Positions 13,201-23,800 of a stretch of DNA of 34,325 nucleotides are shown here, piece after piece. Below the pieces are notes generated by a model. The model did not search any database. It had not been told where the DNA came from and saw only the letters and a program-made list of their open reading frames with translations. Positions within the stretch are counted from its first letter, which is position 1. Each line of letters begins with the position of its first letter. The position numbers and the translations under genes are program-made. The stretch covers positions 233,751 to 268,075 of the forward strand of contig BLXT01001274.1 of assembly GCA_019648995.1 (NCBI GenBank), given 5' to 3'. Origin of the DNA: Plakobranchus ocellatus (taxonomy: Eukaryota > Mollusca > Gastropoda > Plakobranchidae).

Positions 13201-16200
13201 ACTGAAAAAAAGCACATGAAAATATGACTAATAAAAAAAGAGAAGCTTTTGTTCAAGCCCTAATAAAACACTATTTCTTAGCAATGCAAAAGCATCTTAT
13301 ATCCTTCCCTAGCTTGATCAGATCCCCCCCCCCCCNNNNCCCCCCCCCCCTTTTTTTTTAGCCCTTTTGTAACATTAATTCAATTTATTACTCTGCATTA
13401 TAAGAGCTTGGTTTAGTGATAAATTAATAAAGATAATCTACAAGTCTTCCTTACGAGTCACACTTGCAATACACAAAAGACACTTTCACTGTGATATTGA
13501 TCTCAAGGAAATGGTTGCTACACAGTCTTAAAGAGTGAAGAGGACAAAGGCATAGAAAGAGGAAATGGATTTTCTAACAAAGTGGTATGAAGGAAGAGTT
13601 TTAAAAAAAAGTCTGCACCTTCTAAATCATCTTGTTTACCTGAAAGCTAAGAAAATGAAAACACATCCTGAAGAACAAGAAAGAAATTGCCTTTTTTCTG
13701 TATCTCGTAACAAACGTTGAAATAGAGTTAACATGATTTTTATACGGTAGCAAAAAAACTGTAATAGCACAGGAAATATATAACAGATCTGAAATACACA
13801 ATAAGCCACTGTTCAGTTCTTTCATGTTTTAAAACAATCAATTCATAAACTCTTATCACATCATAAAGAAATCTAATGTATAAATATCAAAAGCCCAATC
13901 ATTGCCATAGTACAAGCATCTTCACACGAAAGTAGGCTGTGGTGCTGATATAACAGAGCATTTCAGAACAAGTCTTTGACAAGAAGGACCAACCTTGTAC
14001 AACAACATCAGGCTTAGTTTCTGTCACATGTCTCCTGTTCAAGGGATCAAGCTCACCAGGTGACAAAAAACCCTAGAATGTAAATAAATGAGAAAAAAAA
14101 AATCAACATGAGGTAAAAGAGTTAAAAAACCAGTAAGCATGTGTTGTTGCAGCCACTCCACTCTGTCCTCTTTTGTTGTTTTGATTTATTTCCACATGCA
14201 TACTCACTTTCCTCAAATATATTTGTTTTTTGAACCCAACGAACATTTTTTTTTTATATGAGATAGCCATATTTTGAAAAATGATGTAAAAGTTCTTGCT
14301 ATACATTCTTATTATACAGAAAACTACAGAGAAGATTATGAAACATGCTTTGTTAAAACCAAAACAAAGAGAATGGGACAAAGCTAGTAATGTATTCCAG
14401 ACCTCAATCATGAGTCTCCCCAGTATATACATGGATTGACCCCACATATGGGGTATCTTGCCCTCGGCAATTCTTTTTTGGCTGTTGGGCTTCTTGTACT
14501 CTTCTTCCACCTAAAAAAAAGGACAAAAAGATAATTTCAAACTGGTTGATTGAGTGTGCTTTTTGCAAACATGGGATTTAACTACATTTTTTAAAAGATC
14601 CAATTGTTGACTCACTTTAGAAAAACTGCTCCTTTGGCTTTGTTTACAAAAGAATTTTTTTGCTTTTTTGAAAGAAGACAAATTAGAGAATACAACATTT
14701 TATTACAAAACAAATGTCAGAGAATGCAACAATTTACCATGACAGATATAAAAGACTTTAAAGCAAAAATTTTAGTTGAAAATCTGTTTCTTTCTCTTAC
14801 AGATTCACATATAAAAACTTTTAGAGAAGATAAAACTATTTCAAACAATCATGATGAGGGAGACATACATTTCTCACAAAGTGTAATTAAAATGTCTATT
14901 AGGGCGACTCTAATTTTCCTCAGGGTATTTGAAACACCTCACATTTGAAAATGAAAAAGAAAAATAGCATGCTGTCTGAGAAGGCACCTAAGTTTTCAAG
15001 CCTGCAATGTACTCTTGAAATAATTTGAAAAACCTCACCAGCTCTCTAGGTACAGCATAAAGCTCTGGCACAACAGGTATGTTGTCCTCCGTCCTCAGTA
15101 GAACAGCATCTAGCTTCTTGCTGTATGTTTCCACCTTAAATAAGTCATACAAGTAAATATTGAGAAACATTGAGAAACTAAATTTTTCATCCTTAAGGTT
15201 TGCGCTTATTTGCCTCAAAGAATTCATCTTCTATTTCATTTTTATCAGCCCTCTTTCAGAGCAAAAACAAAATAAGGCTATGAAAATAGAGTTGCCACCT
15301 CTTACTAGGAAATGGTTGAAAAAAAAAAGGTGTATTGCCCTCACAAAAAGAGTTGTTTGCCAGTAATTCCTCAGCGGTGGTATGAACAAAACAATGCTGC
15401 AAGATTTGGTGTACTGAAAACATTATTTTGTAAGAAAACTCTAAAGGTTAACCATTTGTCAAACACAGTTTTCTTCATCATAGCTCCACTTGTATTCAAA
15501 TATTTTGCTTTATCTCTGTATAGAAAGACTGTTGTCAAATAAGTCATTTCATATGGCCAGGCCATAAAAAATATATATTTGATTCATAACTGTAAATAAT
15601 TTTAAATGGATGACGATAAAAAAGAAAAAAAAGCGGGGCTGAAAAACTGAAAATATGACTTGAAATTATGAAAAAATGTGATTTATTTCAATTATATTCA
15701 AGTGAACTTCAGGCTTTTCACTTTTTAAGAAGAATTTCCTTGTTTCTGTATGCATACGATTTTCTGAACTGCAAAGACCTTCCTCAGCAAACTATTTTTG
15801 ACAGAACATCCTAAAAAGTCATGATATTCTTTTCAAATTTCAAAGTTCTCTATGATAAATCAAGTGCAGATCACTTTTTATCTTAATTTCCTTTATTCTG
15901 GGTTTCCTTTTCTAGGAAACATGAAACGGTGGAAGCTCATATTTTGCCACTTAATCCTTTTCCCTGCTCTTATAAAAAACTGTATAAAAAGGTCTATTGC
16001 CAAATATATTTCACTAATCTAAATAAGCACCTCAGAACATTAAGAGCTACTGTTCAAACTTTAGAGAGAAGTTCTTATGGTTTTGCTTGCCCTACCTGTT
16101 CTTTGTTATTGTTGAACAAACCATCCAAGATGAGGTAAGCAAAAAACATGGGCCACTGGCACTCAATTTTCTCAAACACCATAAGTTCCCATGGCTCATA

Positions 16201-17727
16201 GTGCAGTCTGCGTGGATCCTGCAGAGAGATATTTAAAGGTTCCACTACTACAAAATGATTATGGTGATGGCACAAAATAAGTTAAAGAAGGGGGGGGGGG
16301 GGGGGGGGGGGNNNNNNNNNNNTTATATAAAGAGACACATACAAATGAAAAAATGGAGGAAGGGAGAGAGAACGGGTGGGAAAAGGAGAGAAAGAGAAAG
16401 ACAGACACAGAGACAGAGAATATCACTGTGATAAAGACAAAATAATCAATAAGCCACCCAAGGCAATAAAAATGTGGAGATCATTTAAATCCTAAACATT
16501 CTTTTTTTTTTTTTTAATTTTAAATCATTGACTAAAAGAAGGGTTACAATGTGATTTGTTTTGAAAGATTTTATGCAAACATATTTTTTAAAATAAAATA
16601 AAAAAACAAACTCTTCTCCTTTACACTTATTAAAGAACTTCAGCATTAAGAATCCTTTTGGTATCATTTTTACCTCTCTTGCTGTCTTATAACCATCTCT
16701 CAAAAATCTTGAGCACCCATAAGGACCCTGAGAGTGTGAGAAAAAGAAAAAAAGATTCAGATTATGAAAACAGATCATTAAATTTAATGACAACAGTAAC
16801 CCATCTTAACTTAACTAAACGTTGCCCCTTGACTTAAGTCCTGCCTGGGTTGTAAACGAGTCCATGAAAATATCAATATGAAAACCCAATAAGCAAAGTT
16901 ATTCTCTTAGACAGAAATGACATTTGCTTGGTAGCAACAAAAAAAAATATTTGAATTAGAAATTTGAGTGAGCGAAAAAGAAACCCAAAAAATAAAAAAG
17001 AAAAAAAAAAATGACAGAAAATCCTGATTAAAGTATCATTGAAAGTATAAATAATTTGTAAACTTTCTCTCAGTTACCTCCAATTTTTCTTTGATTGTTT
17101 CACGAGTGAGAGCAATGAGATCAGGATCATCTACAGCAAAGGCAGGAAATCCAACCACAGTAAGGAGAGCTGCATCTGTTTCCTGAGCAAACCAATCACA
17201 AACAAATATTAGACAGCCATCAAATTGGGTTGATTACCATAGGGAATACAATAAGAATGAAACAAACGAGATGTAGTCCTTCAATAGATACCTTCCTCCC
17301 CTTTAGTTTTTCTTTTTTTCTCATGAATTGAATCTAAGAAAAAACTGTTTTTATATTGTAAAATATTTTCAAAGCCCCTTACGGGGTATGACATACTAAG
17401 GGGCCATACCACAATTACAATTTTTTTTTCCATTCTTCAATAATATCAAAGAACTGGAAACTTTATAAAGCATTTTCAATTACGATAAAATTTCAATCCT
17501 TAGTGTAACCAAAACACCTATATCTGCTCCAAATTTACATATTAAATGCTTGAGAATTATAAGCATCACATATCACTTCACAATTTTCTTTTTCTTTTTT
17601 TTTTTTTGTGAATCTCCAGAATTATGCATTGCTTTAAGTAAAAAATGTGTGTTTTAGTGCTGTTGTCATAAACTGCCCTATTTCTGAAAGGAAGTAACAA
17701 AAATCTTTCATACACTGTTTGCAATGT

Positions 17728-17811
<84 letters not shown>

Positions 17812-20800
17812 CTATCTGGCGAAAACTGTACGTCAACTTATCATCAAACTTATCCCTAAGATGCACAGTTTTGTTGTCTGTCTGATACATTGAGGAGAAA
17901 GACGACATCCACTAGAACACTGTCACTTAAGTTCAGAACAAAATTTAAGATGTATAGAATTCAATAATATTAAACAGGTAAAAATCAGTTTGTCATTGTA
18001 AAATGGTTCAGCCTTTTCATTTATGTAATGTTTAAAAAAAGATTTACCTTTGATATCGATTCTCTGGGTAACATGGACAGGAGAATGGCCTGGAAACAGA
18101 TGTTACAATTTTACAAAGATGGAAATATTCTAACGAGTCCACTAGCCATAGTCATTTTGCTTTAAACATAACAGGGACATATTAAGTGCAACTTAAAGGA
18201 TATTGCAATATATATTAAGATAATATTTAAATTCATTTTTAGAGGATTATAAATACTTGTTGGGTCTTACCGATGCAAAAAATGCTATGTTATTCTTACT
18301 TTTTTCTATCCCCACTCAAAAAAAAAAAGAACAACATATGTAATAAATTCTATTTTCTTTAAGATGCCAATGACACAGCCCTGATACAATAGCAGTAGAA
18401 CAAAGTGCCAATACACTAATAATGAAGCAATTTTCTAAAAGTTTACTAAAGGCAGAACATACCTTTGTCATAAGAAGTTCAAAATATGGTAGTTTTTATT
18501 ACATGCTCTAAGCATAAAAAATGAGACAATCCAATTCTTACCTGACACTGCTGAGCCTCATCTGGGAGGACATGAATGACTGAGGCTGGACCTCCACGGG
18601 ACCCAAACAAGTCAAGCTCATTAATGGCTTCTAGAGCAGCCTGAGGAGAAAAATCACAAATCATTTTTTTTTAATCAGTTATAGATAAATATGCTGCAAT
18701 GAAAAGATATGACTTTCAAAACTGGCTTGAACAGCTATTAAAGAAAAGATAAAACTAAATCACTTGACTAGAATACTGCATGAATAGTCTTCATATGGCA
18801 CACTCCTTTTCTTGAATATGAAGTTAGGAGGAGATAAAATTATTCAGTGACAAATCAAGACACCAAACACTGAAATTCACAAAAAGGTAAAGTATGGGGG
18901 AAAAAAAAAACGTATGGGTAGCAATGAATATTTTTTGGATGCAATCTGTTGTCAATACAGAACTCATAGTAACTTTTAAAACCAATTATGACAATGAACA
19001 TGCATCTTTAAAAAAAAAAAAAAAAAGGAAAAATGTCATTTGTTATCTCAGTTTCTCTTATAAGTTAGTATATTCCAATATACCTTTGCCATTCCAATAG
19101 AGCTTGCATTCAGCTCTGGCAATCCATGGTTGGTCTTATCTCCTCTTTCCCAGATTCCATAATCCTGAGAAAGACATAACAGTCATGCTAAATTAGTTTT
19201 ATTGATATCATCTTTTGTTAGCCTCAAGAAAAAAAATGTCCAAAAATGGTTTCGTGTGGTTTTTGTATATGGCTAGTCCACAAGAAGGTAATCTCAGGCT
19301 TTCAGACCCGTCTGTCAGGCCAGGGCGCCAGCGGCAGGGCTTTGACCTGTGACCGAAGGGTTCCTGCAGATCTCAGGAGGACTTGCTGGCCATTGTGCCA
19401 CCAATGCCCCTGTCCATAAAAGTATTTGCTTATCATGTCTGATGATATACATTTTTATTTCATTCTAGGCCTTTTTAAACTATCTATAGTCTCATGCTGT
19501 GAGTTACAAATCTTTACCCTTGGGCTTTATTTTGATCAAAGTTTTTCTGACTTGTTGAGTAGATGATGGTCACACCTAGCATGATTAATTCAATATATGG
19601 TAAAACATTAGATGTTTACAGTAAAAAAAAAATGTACACATTGATTTTCAGTCTTGGTACATTTTCTCTGACAAAGTCTAGACATACACAACCCAATAGC
19701 TAAAATATTACTATCATTTGTGTCATGACAGCAAAATTTTCAAAAACCAAGTACTCAAATGATACAAAGATTTCAATGTAACAAAATAAAGAAATGCAAT
19801 GGAGATATTATACATCTGTTAGGCAAATGTTTAGAGTTGGCGCTTGGAAATAGAAGAATTAAAGAAGTAATTAAATCAGGAGATACAGATTTTAAAATAG
19901 TTTTTTAATACCATGAAAATGAAAAAATATTAGACGAAATCAATTTCTTATACTTTTTGATGAAGTTATTGACCAAAATATTGGCCCAAGAAACATGATA
20001 CTAAGGGAAAGTTTTAACCATAAAAAAAAGCTTTATTGACATTAATATCAAATCAGCGGATGTAAAAAATTCAAGGTATAAGATTATAGAGAATTCTCAA
20101 ACAAGCTTGACATACTGGACAGCGATAAGCAGCTTCAATGTAGAAAACTAGATTCTGGATGAAGGCCACTTCATCCAAGGTGAAGATGATAATGACTCCT
20201 GGAGATAAAAGAAAACAATTAAATATGTTACGCGAAAAAAAAAAAAAAAGCAATAAAAAATACGATGGCAATATCTGATAGAAAATTAGCAATATTAAAA
20301 AAGGGAAAAAATAAAGATCTTAGTAAAAGTTTTCTTTCGATATAATCTGTTCATTTAAATACAGAAGTGACTTACAATCCTTAATTTTAAATGTCAATGA
20401 AATTGATGAGCAAGCAAATGGTAAAGCTTAACCAACCCATTGGACATTCTATACTTGAAAAAATGAGGAAACTGTGATCAAAAGGGTCAAGTGAAGGTTT
20501 TAAAAAACCATCTACAAGCTGTGCTTAAAGTGTCACATTGGTTCTATACAGACACTATTAAAAAAAAACAACAAAAAAAAACCAACAACCCAAGGAATGT
20601 TCATAACCCACCAAAGGCTAAATAACTTCCAAGTAAACAATCTTTATCTTCCAAGATCTTTGGAAGAAATAAACGTTCACTCTGATCTTGTCAAAATCAA
20701 AATCAAAATTCTTAATAAAACAAAAGAATTTTCTAAATATCTTGATTTCTTTTCATAGAAAAATAAAAAAAAAAATGTAATCAAATAAATTTTCATAATA

Positions 20801-23800
20801 CCATTGAAAAGTATAAGAAAGAAATTTAGATATTCACATCCTGAACACCTGAAATAGCATGGAGTAAAGTCAGTTCTCAGGAGTGATTAGCATGAGCATT
20901 TTGGGCAGGAAAAAATTTATCATGAAATTATTATTGAAAGTGTGTGTTGCTCATCTCTTCTCTTCAAATTTTCATGAAATTCTCAGTGCATATTAGGAAA
21001 GAAACTGCTGAAAAAAAATGCTTAAACCAAAAATGAAAAAAATAATGCCCTACTGATTCTGATAGATGATTGGTGACTCGATGGACAGCAAACTTTCCCT
21101 GAAAATCTGGAGACATCACCTATCACAGGTTTTAACTTGTCAATGATGCTGCCAAAAGGGCCAAAACACCCTATAGTGAAACCTTTTGATGACAAATATT
21201 GTCAACCAATATGACTTTAATGCAGACGAAGGAACTATAATGCTATGAAATTCAGACCTGATGCAGTCATCTGAGCCAAGGCTAGTAAAAAAAGTGATGT
21301 AGCATCAATTTGGAGGTGCCCCCATTCGTAATCTCCCACTACAGTCTTGCCACTCTGGCTGCTGTACTTGGCGTGCAGGGCATCACGAGGGCTCTGGGTG
21401 CGCTTAAACTGCTCAACCTTCTCACTTTGCATCTGCATGGACCGCAACAGACCACGCATTGCATGCACCACAGCCTGCAAGATTTATCATCAAATGAAAC
21501 CATTGAGATATGGCAAGAAAACAGACTACAAATTCAAGGGACCTAGATGAGAAAATGTTTCATGACTTGATAATTTAAAAAAAAGAACATTTTCACAAAT
21601 CCACTATGTTGATTAAATATCTTCAATATATAATAATAATAATATCCAGCAACATGTTACATTCAGTAGGCCTATTTGTGGTGAACATACAGTGAAAATA
21701 CAGAGTTTCTAGCACTTTCCCACTGAAGCCCTTTGGCCCTCTTTTTCATACAAGTAAAACATCCCTTGTATATATATCTCAAACCTTTTCAAGCTCATAT
21801 GCTTTAGCTCTGTCCTCATCCAAATCAACTGTTTTCCTGTAGGCCAGGGCCAAGCCCCACACAGCCATGATGCAGTAGACATTGTCTCGCACCCACGAGT
21901 GGTTCTTCTCATTGCCAGAGATAAGGCCAGTCAGGGGACTCTGCAAAAGAAGTAACAAAACACTGAGGGTGTGGCTTGCAGTTATTCAATAGTGTAGGTA
22001 AAAAAAAATTATATGATACACATAATAATATAACAGGTTAAGTTTTGTAGAAATAGAAGCAGAGAAAGTTACTTTTTAAAAAAAGTGTCATTATTTAAAG
22101 ATGGGTCAACATTTGAAAAAAAATTACACAATATATACATAGTTTTAAAGTTAACTGTTAACACTGCATTAAGACAAATTCACTGGATTAGATAAGGTTC
22201 AAATGTGACAAGATTAACCATGAAAACAGCATCTAATATTAAAGACATGAGTGAACTGGTTTCAGCCAATGTTCTTTTAAATCTCTGTCTGATTAAACTT
22301 TTATTCATTCTTAACAAATGATTCCTCAAAATCCTACGTTTACACAGAATTATTTATATCAAAACAAAACTTTTGAACCATCCATTCACAAAATAAGGAA
22401 TTGAAGATCGAACTGTCCGAAACATTAATAGGAAAAAAATGAACAGACGCACAATTTTAACAAGAACTTCTAATGTATATCGGAGGATTTTTCACTCCAG
22501 TCAGTAAAGCTCTGTGTGTGTGTGTTTGTGGGGGGGGGAGGGGGGGGGGGGGGAAAGTTGCTATTGTTATTGCTTTAAAACAACTCAGTGGTTACATCTT
22601 GTTAATCGCCCAAGCATTTTGTTTAAAATGACTCATTGCATCCATATGAATGAGGTGAAATTGATAGAATTTGTGAGATAAACTTTATTAAATATATGTA
22701 TAAAACTTTGTGTGTGTGTAAATCTCATCGGTGGACATTAAAATGTCTTGTAATCACACTTTAATGAATGGTTCTTTTCTTTTTTTTTTTTTTTCACAAA
22801 AGATCCATAAAGAGATTGTATCAATTTTTTTTCAAAATACCTTACAGTAAAACAACAAGCAAAAGATATAATTGAAAACAAAATCTCGGCACATGAGAAA
22901 GAATACCTTAACAAAAGAAAATGAAAACAAAAATAATTTAAGAGTGAAGTCAACAGCAATCACATTCAAAACAAATGCCTTATGCTTGCTGATGCCTGCA
23001 GGCACCACTTCAAATAAAACCTTACGACTTAAAAGCCCTTAAAAGTATAAAATAAATTGAAAACAAAAGTTCTTATAAGCAAATGAACAGAAAAAAAAAA
23101 AATTATTTTTTAGCGCACATAGATCTATTATACAGCTCCAACTCTGAATCTAAAAGTTAACCAATTCAAGTTTTGTGTTGTGAAAAAAAAAAAAAAAAAA
23201 GAAAATTTGGAGGGCTGAAATAATTGAAAAGTGACAGGAAACTTTGCTAAATCAATTTTTTTTGTAGAAATAAAGATTTTGGTGTACCCAAAAGAGGCCT
23301 AACACCCACTGAAATTTTATGTCTCCTTTGTGGAAATAAAGTTATAAAAATAAAAAAGAGATAGAGAGAGAGAACGATGAGTCTGAAAGGCAAATAACTT
23401 AAAATATTATAAAGAATGTGAATATCAGTTTGCATTCTATATATTATTGATCAGTGTTACACATTTATTAAAAAGAAAAAAAAATTCTAAAACAGCTTCA
23501 CAGGGTATGTCAAAATTACTACTCTAATGGAAGATTTAATATTCTATTTTGTAAGCTTTTTCTTCCTGCAATCTAATTTTATTGTAATGAGGTCTTACAT
23601 TGTTACAATGTGTTTAAAAAATTTCTATAATAAAGTTTTTTACATAAAATCAGTAACTATTTTTCATTTTTTTCCCCTTAAAAAGCTATGTGCCCCTTTT
23701 AATTTTTAACTTTTTTTTTACAATATCCATATAATTATGGATTCACAAAAAAAAGGTCATACTAAATTCATCTGAACATTCACACACAGCAAATTTTAAA

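Larger units (their letters stand above)
12356..13993. other. PHKA introns 13 and 14 (flanking exon 14)
   Basis: Introns at 12356-13066 and 13202-13993 are AT-rich; the latter holds the poly-C gap. Nothing else seen. Confidence 0.75.

Noticed and set aside
13324-13350. Poly-C with N gap considered as a structural motif
   Set aside because: It is an assembly artefact at a homopolymer; true length unknown.
14604-14948. Plus-strand open frame of 114 codons
   Set aside because: It lies in a PHKA intron on the opposite strand, is AT-rich, lacks recognisable domains and has a composition like other random frames here.
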